Source: Prorocentrum cordatum
Taxonomy: Eukaryota > Sar > Dinophyceae > Prorocentrales > Prorocentraceae
Length of the DNA stretch: 64,000 nt
Reading direction: 5' to 3'
Assembly (NCBI GenBank): GCA_963575745.1
Contig: CAUYUJ010018568.1
Span: forward strand, 85,001-149,000
Below are positions 19,690-29,469 of this stretch, piece by piece; within the stretch, counting starts at the first letter, position 1; each line of letters starts with the position of its first letter. The notes beneath the pieces were generated by a model that saw only the letters and a program-made list of their open reading frames with translations, searched no databases and was not told the DNA's origin. The position numbers and the translations under genes were made by a program.

Positions 19690-20310
19690 AGGGGGAGGAG
19701 GGATGAGGGGGAGGAACAGGAGGAGGAAGAGGAGGAGGAGGGGGAGGAGGAGGAGGAGAAGGAGGAGGAGGAGGAGAGAAGAGGAGACTCGGGGCGCTGT
19801 CTTCAAAACGAGGACCCAACACCACAGGATGGTTGGGGAAAAACGGCCAAACGGAACCGGTGATAACAACGGCCTTGTCGTTTCCAGGTCCCATTGAGCC
19901 CCCTCCCCCCCTCATCATCCCGCCACCGTCCGGCCGATCGCAGCCACGCGGTGGAGACTGGCAAGGGCGCCTCCCTGCTGCAGACGGACGGGGAGGGGTT
20001 GCCTCCCGCGCGGCCGTGCGGCAGCTTCTGGGGCCAGGGGCGCCAGGAGAAGAGAGGATGAAAGGAGGAGGGGGGGGGATGAGGCGGAGGGAGGAGGAGG
20101 AGGAGGAAGAGGAGGAGGAGGAGGAGGAGGGGGAGGAGGAGGAGGAGGAGGAGGAGGAGGACGGAGGAGGAGGGAGGAGGAGGAGGGGGGAGGAGGGCGA
20201 GGAGGGAGGAGGAGGAGCGGGGAGGAGGAGGAGGAGGAGGAGGAGGAGCGGGAGGAGCGGGAGGAGGAGGAGGGGGAGGAGGCGGAGGAGGAGGAGGAGG
20301 AGGAAGCCCC
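19690..20310. repeat. GAG-rich microsatellite, two blocks
   Basis: GGA/GAG arrays at ~19700-19790 and ~20055-20305, separated by ~250 bp of GC-rich DNA in which no gene was seen. Confidence 0.9.
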
Positions 20311-20459
20311 GTGGTTGAGGCGGGCGGATGGCCGCCGCCGCTGGCCTGGGGCGTGGGCAGCGGTGCAGCCCAGAGTCGGTACGATCAGCCCGCGTGGTTC
20401 TTCTGCTGCTCGCCGGGCTCGGGCACCGCAAGTTACACGGAAGTTTATGCCAGCCAGCG

Positions 20460-20772
20460 TGGATCCCCCCCCAAAAAGAGGCTTCCAAGACAACCCAAGA
20501 GCGCTCCAAGACGCCCAAGATGGCCCCACGAGGACCCCAAGACCATGCCTCCCAAGGGGACTCGAGAGAGAGAGAAAGCCCCACGGTGCAAAAGTCATTG
20601 ATTTACATTTCGTTCTTCGATCTATTTCACGTCATCGTCTTTTCGAGCTTCCCACACTCCAAGAGCCCCAGAGGCGCCCAAGACCGCTCCAAGACGGCCC
20701 AAGAGGCTCTCAACAGGTTTCCGAGACCCCAAAAACGGCTGAAGAGGCGTCCAAGACGGCCCAGGAGAACCC
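20460..20772. repeat. Degenerate CAAGANGGCCC array, left part
   Basis: Loosely repeated words ccaagacg, cccaagag, gcccaaga and ggcccaagagg. The array is interrupted by the retroposed lipase and resumes at 22653. A reverse-orientation array of the same flavour is at 28900-29240. Confidence 0.65.
20753..20771 (+). repeat. Left target-site duplication of the lipase retrocopy
   Basis: The 19-nt AAGACGGCCCAGGAGAACC is repeated exactly at 22653-22671, bracketing DinoSL plus gene plus A-run. The first half also occurs as an array motif, but the ggagaacc half makes the match specific. Removing 20772-22671 restores a continuous CAAGACGGCCC array. Confidence 0.8.
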
Positions 20773-20794
20773 TCCGTAGCCATTTTGGCTCAAG
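20773..20794 (+). other. Dinoflagellate spliced leader (DinoSL), full 22 nt
   Basis: Exact match to the DinoSL consensus, with T at the variable first position: TCCGTAG, then CCATTTTGGCTCAAG. In dinoflagellates this leader is added to mRNA 5' ends by trans-splicing, so finding it in genomic DNA marks a reverse-transcribed mature mRNA. It lies ~100 bp upstream of the lipase start codon in the same orientation. Its internal CCGTAG supplies an AG that can serve as a new trans-splice acceptor. Confidence 0.95.
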
Positions 20795-20809
20795 CCATTG
20801 AGGCTCAAG
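20795..20809 (+). other. Relict spliced leader (15 nt)
   Basis: CCATTGAGGCTCAAG matches the last 15 nt of DinoSL (CCATTTTGGCTCAAG) at 13 of 15 positions. It starts exactly where trans-splicing at the AG of CCGTAG would cut an older leader. Its position directly behind the full leader is the signature of repeated mRNA recycling. Confidence 0.88.
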
Positions 20810-20894
20810 CCTCTTATCTTAGCGCAAGCATGACATTGTAAGTTGCTTGAGTGCGTGCGAGGGATGCTGGACAAGCCGTATCGTACACGGGGGG

Positions 20895-22058
20895 ATGTTC
20901 GTTGTGCTGGCATATCTTTTCTTTGCCAGCGCAACAGGCGCCGCCTTCAGTGAGAAGGAAGCTACGTTCTACATGCATTTGAATGCAATTTCTATGTGCT
21001 CGCCGGATCATATTGCATCGTGGGATTGTGGCATCGATTGCGACGCATCATCAGCGAATATAGTTAATGGCAGTCTCCGCATTCTGGGTCCAAGTACTAT
21101 CTACCAGGCGCGAGGGTTTGTTATACAGCGTCAACGTGCCGAGCCCCAGAGCGCAAAGGAGTGCATTGCAATATTCGCTGGAACTTCGTTTTACGATATC
21201 CAAAACATCCGAGCTGACGTGGAGGCGTGGTTCACGCCATGGCCTTCGCGGCAAATCCATACAAGAAACGGCACTCGTAAAAGTTGGTGCCCATCATGCA
21301 AAGTTCACCATGGATTCGCGTCTGCGTACGGCGAGCTACGAGAGTCTCTGTTCCATCATCTACAGGACTTGCAATGCGGTGCAGTTGCCTTCACGGGACA
21401 CTCCCTCGGGGTAGCGCTCGCAACGCTGGCATCTTTCGAATTCCGTGGCTGCTGCAGTTTTATGCGGGTGTCTGGTGTATGGACTTTTGCTTCGCCACGC
21501 GTTGGCAACTCAGCGTTCGTATCGGCTTACAGCAAGTACTCTATAGAAGAATTCCCGCCCATGTGGCGCGTTGTGCGCCAGTATGACTTGGTTCCGCAGT
21601 TGCCGCCGTCGTGGCTCGGCTTCGAACACGCCCCAGTACAGGTGTGCTATTCGACGCCTGCAGCCAATGTTTCAGATGTTTACATTTGCACCGATCCACA
21701 AGCTTGCGCCGCATATTCTCATTGCAGATACGCATGCGGCTCTACGGAGTATCACCATGGTTACTTTGGAGTTCCTCGCACAGACGAGGATCAGGCGCCA
21801 GAGTCGTGCATTCCCTTCGGGGAGCTGCAACGCAAACGAGGCAGGCGGTTCCAATTTCTCCTCATTGTAGTCGTGCTATTCATGTGTATTGTTGTCTGCT
21901 TGAGTGTTCTATGTGTCTGGTGTTGTCGAGATCCTGATGCGTCTGGATGTCAGGATGAAGGCCGCGAATGGTGTGACAGCAGTGTAACATCTTCAGATGG
22001 CACTGATACGTCTGAGATGCTGACGCTGATGCGAGAAGACAGCGGCTTATGGCTATGA
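20895..22058 (+). CDS. Class-3 (alpha/beta-hydrolase) lipase with signal peptide and C-terminal membrane anchor
   Basis: 387 residues, intact and intronless. It probably hydrolyses ester bonds of acylglycerols in the secretory pathway or at the cell surface. Residues 1-19 (MFVVLAYLFFASATGAAFS) form a signal peptide, which is why the ATG at 20895 is chosen; the frame is open upstream only without an ATG. The nucleophile elbow GHSLG has S170, followed by FASPRVGN, typical of lipase class 3. D231 (RQYDLVP) and H287/H288 (EYHHGYFG) complete a Ser-Asp-His triad. Many cysteines suggest an extracytoplasmic, disulfide-bonded domain. A hydrophobic helix at ~321-342 is preceded by RKRGRR and followed by a short acidic Ser/Thr tail, giving a type I membrane topology. 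Two short upstream ATGs (20830, 20864) are out of frame. The family call is firm; the substrate is unknown. Confidence 0.92.
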   Translation: MFVVLAYLFFASATGAAFSEKEATFYMHLNAISMCSPDHIASWDCGIDCDASSANIVNGSLRILGPSTIYQARGFVIQRQRAEPQSAKECIAIFAGTSFYDIQNIRADVEAWFTPWPSRQIHTRNGTRKSWCPSCKVHHGFASAYGELRESLFHHLQDLQCGAVAFTGHSLGVALATLASFEFRGCCSFMRVSGVWTFASPRVGNSAFVSAYSKYSIEEFPPMWRVVRQYDLVPQLPPSWLGFEHAPVQVCYSTPAANVSDVYICTDPQACAAYSHCRYACGSTEYHHGYFGVPRTDEDQAPESCIPFGELQRKRGRRFQFLLIVVVLFMCIVVCLSVLCVWCCRDPDASGCQDEGREWCDSSVTSSDGTDTSEMLTLMREDSGLWL

Positions 22059-22652
22059 GCATGAGATGCAGACGACGTCGGGGAAAATTCATGCTCAAAG
22101 CCTTCGAACCTACAGTGCATCTGCTGAAGCGAGGCGTCTAGGACAGCTGGGCATACAGAGCACCTGGAGTGGCTTGGGGAATGGGCTCGAACCCCCCCAA
22201 CAAAAAAACAAAGATGAGGGCTGACCTCGGGAAAGGGTTGGGCATATTCGGGCTCAGAGGTTTGCATAGCCACCGTCTGCCGGGGTCTCCGAAGGCGGGC
22301 TCCCAGGCGGTGGCGACGGACACCTCTCCGCCGCGCACACCGAGGCCGGCGTGAGCTCCTGTCCTCTCGGAGCAGGGCTCGCTGTCGGTGCTGTTGATTT
22401 GTGTTTCGCTGCGGATCGCGGGCGCAAGCGGTTGGTCGACCACCGCCAGTCGACCTTCCATCTCCTTCTGCGACGCAGCCATGCTGTCGTGCTATGCACT
22501 GCTGGAGGGTGGAGTTCTGAATCTTTCAAGGCCCATCCGAATAGTCTGCACGCGGGCACGTGCGAGTTGGCGGCCGCCATTTGTTGCCTCTTGTCATGTT
22601 GTGGCTCGGAGGTCGGGGTCACCCATTCGTCCTTGCTTGTGATGAGGAAAAA
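22059..22652 (+). other. 3' UTR of the lipase retrocopy ending in an A-run
   Basis: Non-coding sequence from the lipase stop to a run of seven A (22648-22654), the last two of which belong to the target-site duplication. The short A-run looks like a decayed or short poly(A) tail. No AATAAA lies close by, which is not informative because dinoflagellates generally lack that signal. Confidence 0.65.
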
Positions 22653-22671
22653 AAGACGGCCCAGGAGAACC
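22653..22671 (+). repeat. Right target-site duplication of the lipase retrocopy
   Basis: Identical 19-nt partner of 20753-20771, directly after the A-run. The array then continues with tcaagacggccc. Confidence 0.8.
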
Positions 22672-22885
22672 TCAAGACGGCCCAACGAGGGACCCAAGAG
22701 CGCGCTGGGATCGCGCAGGGATGCTGAAACCGCCCCCAGAAAGCGCCAAACGAGCTCCAAGAGCGGTCCAAGAGGCCTCCAAGACAGCCACGAGCGCTCT
22801 AAGACGCCCAAGATAGAGCCCCAAGAGGACCCCCACACCGCACAAAGACGGCCCAGGAGCCTCCCAAGAGGACTCAGGAGAACTC
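22653..22885. repeat. Degenerate CAAGANGGCCC array, right part
   Basis: Continuation of the array at 20460-20772 beyond the insertion: caagacggccc, ccaagagg, ccaagaca and gcccaaga words. Confidence 0.6.
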
Positions 22886-22939
22886 CAGTGTTGCATCATC
22901 GTCGGAACGAGTCTGTCCTGAGATCTGTGGCCCTTCTCT

Positions 22940-23150
22940 TGGGAGGAGGAGGAGGTGCAGGAGGAGGATGACGAGGGGGTGGGTAGAGGATCTGACATGC
23001 GGAGGGTCCGAGCATTCGAGGAGGAGTAGGGGGAGAGAGAAGTGAGGATTGAGGAGTGAGGAGTGTGGAGGTGGGGGAGCAGGAGGAGAAGGAGGAGGAG
23101 GAGGACGAGGAGGAGGGACGAGGAGGCGGAGGATGAGGACGACGACCACG
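22940..23150. repeat. GAG-rich microsatellite
   Basis: GGA/GAG/GTG-rich purine tract with interruptions. No gene. Confidence 0.8.
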
Positions 23151-23204
23151 CAGAGGGTCTGCGACGGGAGGGCTACGTACGTCGGCTGAACGGGCCACCA
23201 TCCA

Positions 23205-23339
23205 GCTTCTCCTCCTCCTCCACTCCCTGTTCCACATCACTGCCACTACCATCATCATCAACATCATCATCGTCGTCGCCGTCGTCGACAACATCATAAT
23301 CGGCATCAGCATCAGCATCAGCATCAGCATCAGCATCAG

Positions 23340-23386
<47 letters not shown>

Positions 23387-23394
23387 CCATCACC

Positions 23395-23447
<53 letters not shown>

Positions 23448-23895
23448 ATCATCAACATCATCATCATGATCATCATCATCGTCATCATCATCATCGTCAT
23501 CATCATCATCGTCGTCATCATCATCATTATCAGCACCATCAACATCGTTGTGTTAATTGTCATCGTTATCCTCATCTTCATCTTCATCTCTATCATACTC
23601 ACGATCATCACCATCATCATCATCCTCTTCATTGTCATCATCATAGTCATTGTTATCATCATCCTCATCCGCATCACCATCAGTAGCATCAGCATCAGCA
23701 CCATCATCATCCCCACATCGTCATCACCATCATCATCATCATCATCATCATCATCACCACCATTACCATCACCATCACCACTGTCATTGTCATCGTCAGC
23801 GTCAGCGTCATCGTCATCGTCATCATCATCACCACCACCGCCATCCTCAGCATCATCGTCGTCGTCTTCATCATGTTCCCTGGAGGGTCAGATAC
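23205..23895. repeat. (ATC)n microsatellite, ~0.7 kb
   Basis: Imperfect ATC/CAT trinucleotide array, with purer stretches at 23338-23450 and 23725-23755. The Ile, His, Ser and Met frames are artefacts. Confidence 0.95.
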
Positions 23896-24069
23896 CACGA
23901 CGGCATCATCCTCGTCGTCGTCGTCATCCTTGGAGGGGCAGGGCTACCACGACGCCCTCGGGCCCCACGCCGAGTGCACCGGCCAGTGGAGCGGCGGCGC
24001 CGGCGGCCCGCGTGTGCCGTGGGCGCTGCTGCTGGGGCTATTCGGCCTCCACCTGGCCATCTGCGGGGC

Positions 24070-24108
24070 CGTCGTCGCCGACGCCGCTCGTCGTCGTCGT
24101 CGTCGTCT

Positions 24109-24141
<33 letters not shown>

Positions 24142-24380
24142 TCGACGCCGCTCGTTGTCGTCGTCGTCGTCGACGCCGCTCGTTGTCGTCGTTGTCGTCG
24201 TCGTTGTTGTCGCCGTCGTTTGCGGCGGCGTCGTTGTCGTCTCAGTCGTCGGTGTCGTTGTCGGCGGCGGCGGCGTCGGCGGCGTGGTCGTCGTCGTGGT
24301 CGTCGTGGTCGTCATGGTCGTCGTGGTCGTCGTCCTCGAAGGCGTCTTTATCTTCGGCGGCGTCGCCGTCGTCTTGCATC
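24070..24380. repeat. (CGT)n microsatellite
   Basis: GTC/CGT trinucleotide repeats with GGC interruptions, giving poly-Arg, poly-Ser and poly-Val frames. 23900-24070 is GC-rich with no recognised gene. Confidence 0.9.
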
Positions 24381-24720
24381 GAGTTTCGTTTTTCGGAGAT
24401 CTCACCTCGATTCCCCATCTTAAGCGGGTTCGGGATGGGTGCCAGCCAGGATGGACCCCCAGAGGGGTTTGCCGACCGCTTCGCGATTTGTCTAGTGGGC
24501 GACGGAAATGTCTCTTCTCTCCCTCATCTCAGCATCGTCCAACCGATTCCCATCCCCGCTGGACTGGGCCACGGCATTTTAGCCCCACCAGCCCACACCC
24601 CCATGCGGGGGAAGGTCCCGCGAAGCCCGCAGGGAGCAGAAAACATCCCCATCTTGGGGGGTAAGTCGGCCAGTACGGCCAAGGCCATGCCAGTGGGGAG
24701 GGATGGGGATAGGGTAAAGA
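24381..24720. other. Unassigned stretch
   Basis: Mixed-composition sequence with no recognisable gene or repeat. Confidence 0.35.
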
Positions 24721-24724
24721 ATGC

Positions 24725-24885
24725 TCATCAACCCTCCCTCCCTCCCTCCCTCCCTCCCTCCTCCGCCTTCCCCTCCCCCTCCTCCTCCTCCTCATTCTCC
24801 TTCTCCTTCTCCTCCTCCTCCTCCTCCTCCTGCTTCCTCCGTCTCCTCCCTCCCTCCCACCCTCCCTCCCTCCCTGCCTTCCCCT
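24725..24885. repeat. CTCC/CTC low-complexity tract
   Basis: (CCCT)n at 24735-24760 followed by CTC repeats. Confidence 0.85.
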
Positions 24886-25960
24886 CCTCTCGTGTGCCCC
24901 ACGGAGGTTGTGTGTCGAGCCTCCAGACGTGGCTCCGCAGTCAGCCGTTGAGCCCCCCATCGTGCTCAGAGGGCTCTGGCTGCGCCTCATCCTGCCACCA
25001 TTGCCACACCTCCTCGCGTTGTGAAAAATTGCAACGGGAGGCTTTCGCTATTTTCGGCCTCCTGGAGCCCTTCCCGGGCCTCGGGGCCGTCACAGGAACA
25101 GCGGGTCCCGGGGAAGGGGTCCAGACCTCTGGGGATCGACGCTGTGAGAATATCGCGACGCTTGGGGTCTGGGGATGAAGAGTAGAAGGATGAAGGGAAG
25201 TGGGTTTCTGGAGGTCCACACGGGCCCCACAGGTCCAAGGCCCTCGATCTTAGATCGTTGAGCAAAATGCAATCCCTGACCCTGATAACACCATGGATTC
25301 GCGACCTTACTTTGGTCCCTGTTTTTCTGATGTGCCTGAACATTTGAGTGCCGTGTTGGCCCTCCTACTAAACTTGGGTCCCCTCCCAAAGGGTTAGGGG
25401 TACTTCTATTGCCTATCACTCGATCCCCTCCCAGAGATGCGATTCCTTGATCTTTTCAGGACGGGGTCCACGGAAGTCCCGACCCTTCCCCTAGGGTCGA
25501 TTTGTCATCCCGAGTCGCTGTTGGACGATCCTGGGGCCTGGCGAGGCCCCCCAGTGGCCGAAAAACCCCCCCCCCCCCCCCCCCCCCCTCCGTCGTAACG
25601 CCGTATTGTTCTTGTGTAAGTACGACGCGAGAGTGTCTCGCTCCTGTTCTCTCCCTCTCCCTTCCTCCCTGGACAACAGCGCGGACTGGGACCCAGAACT
25701 CTGCCTAGCGGCCCAGAGGAAGCCACACGGGCCCAGGAGAAGATGGACGGATTCTCTCTGAGGGGCTACGGAGCAGTCGGCCATGTCTCTCTACAGGGGG
25801 AATAAAAAGTAGTCGAGGGACGATTTTTGATAATTTTCAGTTTTTTTTGCACATGTTTGAACTTAGACAGAAAGAAAATCCAACATAATCCGCCTGTAGG
25901 AGGACATGCCCGACCCAAGGCTACGGTCCCACCGCCGTGCTCTTTAGGAGTCGCCCCCCT
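24886..25960. other. Unassigned region with poly-C tract
   Basis: No gene recognised. A run of about 23 C lies at 25566-25588, with potential for i-motif or G-quadruplex structure. The word cgcctgtaggaggacatgcc near 25890 recurs with small changes near 28162. Confidence 0.4.
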
Positions 25961-25965
25961 CGCCT

Positions 25966-26145
25966 CTCCTCCTCCTCCTCCTCCTCCTCCTCCTCCTCCT
26001 CCTCCTCCTCCTCCTCCTCCTCCTCCTCCTCCCCCTCCTCCTCCTCCTCCTCCCCCTCCTGATCCTCCTGATCCTCCTCCTCCTCCTCCTCCTCCTCCTC
26101 CTGCTCCTGCTCCTGCTCCTCCTCCTGCTCCTGCTCCTGCTCCTT
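25966..26145. repeat. (CTC)n microsatellite
   Basis: CTC array passing into CTGCTC repeats. Confidence 0.95.
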
Positions 26146-26280
26146 TCCTCCGGTGCCCCTGGGGGCTGGGAGCTTCTGCATGCCCACACGGGCTCCAGAG
26201 GCCTCAGAGACATTCGCTCTTCCCCGAGATCCGACGTTGCCAAGCACATGCAACGCCGCGACACATCACAAACTCTATAT

Positions 26281-26495
26281 CGAAGAAGAAAAAGCGCCAT
26301 GAACATAAACATGAACTTGTCACTCCGCGCGGATTTCTCGGATCGGCGCCTGGGCCCTCCCTGCTGCGCCTCCGGCGCCGCCCCTGGCGCGCTCCATGCG
26401 CCAGGGAGCGGGGCCCACCGCAGATCCAGGAAATCCGCGCGGAGCGTCAAAGGTTTATGTTCATGTTGTTGTTTTTGTTTTCTTCTACTGTAGTA
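26281..26495. repeat. Foldback (inverted-repeat) element A
   Basis: The left arm contains catgaacataaac and, 14 bp further on, ctccgcgcggatttctcgga. The right arm contains their complements in reverse order (gatccaggaaatccgcgcgg, then gtttatgttcatg). The centre holds a second inverted pair, cccctggcgcg and gcgccaggga. Arms are ~80-100 bp with small mismatches, so a long imperfect hairpin is possible. It is related to element B at 27741-27924. Confidence 0.75.
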
Positions 26496-27100
26496 GGCCG
26501 CCCCTGCTGCTGCATTCTTCGAGCCCGATCGGCCTGTGAGGGTCCCCGGTGCCCGAAGCCTGGCGAAGACGCGCGGCGCAAAACACAAATGCGACGCCAG
26601 GGCTTTTTCAGGCCCCCAGAGACCAGGACACACGAACCAGGACATTGGCAAGTTCTTGTTCGTCCAGTGCAGGTTTTGTTGCTGCTCCGCAGGAGGTTCG
26701 GGTTTTTGTCCGGGTCTAGGGTGTGTTTTGCACGCGTTGAGGGCCTGTGCCCGGGTGCATCCCAGAAGTGTTGCAGCGCAGTTTTTGTGTCCTGCCGCCG
26801 TCTGGAAGCAATGGCTCCGAGGGATGTTCGAGGTCCTGGCCTAGAGTGTCCAGGCCTCCTGACCCTTCAGGGCCCTCCCGCCCTCTCCCCCTGGGCCCCC
26901 TTCCCGCCCCCCCCCTTCCCCGCAGAGGCCTCCGCCTCCGCCCCCGGCGCGGCGGCCCCGGCGCCAGCGCCCGCCGCGCCGCGCCGCTGGGCCGCCCTGC
27001 CGGCCAGGCGGGCCCCCCCTCCTCGCTCCTCGCTCCTCGAGCCTCGGGCCCGGACCCTCGATCTTTCGAAGAAGACGGCCGCCCGGCCAGCGTCGGGGGC
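26496..27100. other. Unassigned GC-rich stretch
   Basis: No gene recognised; composition-driven open frames only. Confidence 0.35.
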
Positions 27101-27300
27101 GGAAAAAAGGGGGGGTGATGACTAGGGGGGGGTGAATATCATGACGTGGGCCATGATATTTCCCCAGATCTCATGGCGCCTCTTCTTGTTTCATGACGTG
27201 CCTTGGCCCCCCCAGGGGCCGCGCACATGCCGCCGGCCATGATTTGCCCCCCCCCCCCCCCTCTTGGACGCCCCCCTCTTGGCCGCTCCCGACAGTGGGG
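27100..27300. repeat. Dispersed ~190-bp GC-rich repeat, copy 1
   Basis: Shares aggggggtgatgactagggg, catgatat, ggccgcgcaca and cttggccgctcccga, in that order, with 61175-61376 and 61546-61746. It includes a short inverted repeat around atatcatg...catgatat. Confidence 0.75.
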
Positions 27301-27740
27301 CCGAGCCGAGGGCGCCGCCCTGGCGGCCCGAGCTGTGCCTGCCCTGCGCTGGAGCGCCCGGCCGAGGTGGCCGCCACGTCGCGCGCCGGGGCCCAGCCGA
27401 GGCGGAGGCCCGGAGCCATGGCCGACCGAGGCCGAGCGCGGCGGCGCCGCCCCCAGCCCGCGTGCGGCGTCGGCATGCTGCGCCGCAGGGCAGGCAGCGC
27501 CTGGGGCGTCCAGCGGAAAAGGGGGTGGTGCAAGCGAGGTGGTGCAGGCGGGCTGCGGGGCTGCGGTGGATTTTCGGGGTGTGCAGCGCGTTCCAGTGCG
27601 CCAGCGTACTGCTGGATTTCCGCGTGCAGTACACCAGCTGCAGTACAATACCGTACAATTCTCTGGCGCAGTACATTGGCAATCTACTTGCCCCCAACTC
27701 TATGGCACCACCCCCTTTCAGCTGGACCCCATTTTGGGCC
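27301..27740. other. Unassigned GC-rich stretch
   Basis: No gene recognised in either strand. Confidence 0.35.
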
Positions 27741-27924
27741 ACGAGGAACAACACGCCATATACGTAAACTTTTGGTGCTCCGCGCGGGTTTCTTGGATCC
27801 GCGCTGGGCCTCCCATGGCGGCGCCTCCAGCGCCGCCCCTGGCGCGCGAGGGGGGCCCCAGCGCGGATCCAAGAAATCCGCGCGGAGCGCCATGAGTTTA
27901 TGCCGATGCCGGTTTTGGTTCCTC
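27741..27924. repeat. Foldback (inverted-repeat) element B
   Basis: The arms at ~27774-27815 and ~27850-27892 are near-perfect reverse complements (ctccgcgcgggtttcttgga and tccaagaaatccgcgcggag). Weaker complementarity extends outwards through cgtaaac and gtttatg. The tip cgccgcccctggcgcg is shared with element A. Confidence 0.8.
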
Positions 27925-28039
27925 TTATCCTCGGTCCTCGAACCTCGAACCCGGGATCCTCGATCTGGAGCCTCGCTCCTCGAAGCGGAGGAGGAATTCT
28001 CCTCGCTCTTCCCTCGCAGATTTCATCGTTTAAGTTTGA

Positions 28040-28080
28040 CTTGTCCCTCGACAGGAGGAAGTCCTCCTTTCAGGGACAAG
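28040..28080. repeat. Perfect-stem hairpin
   Basis: CTTGTCCCT...AGGGACAAG (9-bp stem) encloses GGAGGA...TCCTCC (6-bp stem). It lies in AT-richer DNA with no gene nearby; function unknown. Confidence 0.65.
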
Positions 28081-28304
28081 TAAGAATGTCAGAAAATAGT
28101 CTGGTGACGATTCTTCGTGCTTTGATTATTTGAAGACTAGATGTCATTGTTCTTCCAAAATCCGCCTGTAGGAGGTCATGCTCGACCTAATTCAACGTAT
28201 TGAAAATACGACCTAGTCGAGTACCTTAATAGTAGCGGCACTGGTGACGATGCGGTTCGAAGAGGTTGGCTAGTAAAAGCGTGCATTACTAGGTCAGGTA
28301 TTCC

Positions 28305-28500
28305 CGGGGATTCTCAGGGAACGCACGGTCATGTACACCCAAGTTTTTTTTACACGGGATCGTGGCCGTCCAGATTAAACATGTAGCTGGTATTGAGATG
28401 AGGGCATGAGTCACGAATGAATTGAGAAGCATCAGGCAAAACGGCTGCCGCACCGTGCGGTCTCGGGCTCCCCATCTCCTCGACGGGACCCTTCTGTGAT
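28305..28500. repeat. Duplicated segment, copy 1 (partner 29470-30075)
   Basis: Contains attctcagg, gaacgcacggtcatgt, atcgtggccgtc, tgagggcatgagtcac, aggcaaaacggc and gcggtctcgggct. The same landmarks occur in the same order at 29470-30050 with extra sequence inserted. Confidence 0.65.
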
Positions 28501-28504
28501 TCAG

Positions 28505-28573
28505 CACGCACGAACGCACACGCATACGCACACACACACACACACGCACACACACGCACACACACACACACAC

Positions 28574-28615
<42 letters not shown>

Positions 28616-28678
28616 TACACAGACACACACAAAACACACACAAAACACACACACACACAAAACACAAACACACACACA

Positions 28679-28730
<52 letters not shown>

Positions 28731-28735
28731 AACAC
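28505..28735. repeat. (CA)n followed by (TA)n
   Basis: Imperfect CA dinucleotide array 28515-28693, then (TA)n at ~28694-28729. Confidence 0.97.
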
Positions 28736-28899
28736 ATACACACCAACACACCATCCGGACCCCTTAGCGATACGCTACTCAAGCGGCTTGGGCCAGTCCG
28801 CCGACCCCCAGAAGGAGCGAGAACTTGCGACGAGCGTGAAACTTGTTTGGTCGGTCAGGAACCTCTGCGATGCATATGAGGACGTTTTGAGGTGCTCTC

Positions 28900-29240
28900 G
28901 GGATGCTTCTCAGGTGCACCTGGGGGGCGTCTGGGGCTTCTTGGGAAGCTCTTGCGGACTTCCTTCCTTGGGGGCCTCTTGAAGACCTCTCAGGGCCTCT
29001 TGGGGGCGCCTCGGGGGCCTCAGGGGGCCTCTTGAGGCCATCTTGGGGGGAACGGCTCGACATTTTGGGTCGTTTTCGACCTCTTGGACCACTCTTGGGG
29101 CCCTCGTGGGCCTCTCTAGGCCGTCTTGGGGGCCCCTGGGGCCGTCTTTGGGCTCTCTGAGGGGCCTCATGGCCCGTCTTGGGACGATCTTGGGGGCCCC
29201 TTTGGCCGTCTTGGACGGTGCCAAGACGAAAAAGCCGATT
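28900..29240. repeat. Degenerate CCTCTTGGGGGCC array
   Basis: Loosely repeated cctcttgg, ccgtcttggg and gggggcctc words. These are the reverse-strand counterpart of the CAAGANGGCCC array flanking the lipase retrocopy. Confidence 0.6.
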
Positions 29241-29469
29241 GTGCCAAACGTGCACGTTTTCCTTAAGGTATGAGAGTTTTTGGCTCCTTGGGACCGTCTC
29301 GGCGGTCCTCTGGAAGCACTCGTAGGCCGCCTTGGGAGCCTTGTGGGGCGTCTCGAAGCGATCTTGGCCGTGTCGACGTTCTCGTGGATTATCTTGGCGC
29401 TCTGTCTTGACCCTCTTCAGCCGTCTTTGGGCGCCCAGTGGCCCCGTGTGCGCGTTGACGAGCTCGTGC
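29241..29469. other. Unassigned stretch, weak continuation of the array
   Basis: Sparse ccgtcttgg and cttggg words continue from the array at 28900; no gene seen. Confidence 0.3.

Noticed and set aside
18416-19897. 493-residue repeat protein over the 90-bp array
   Set aside because: No ATG near the start of the frame, equally long frames in other registers and on the other strand, and no recognised repeat family.
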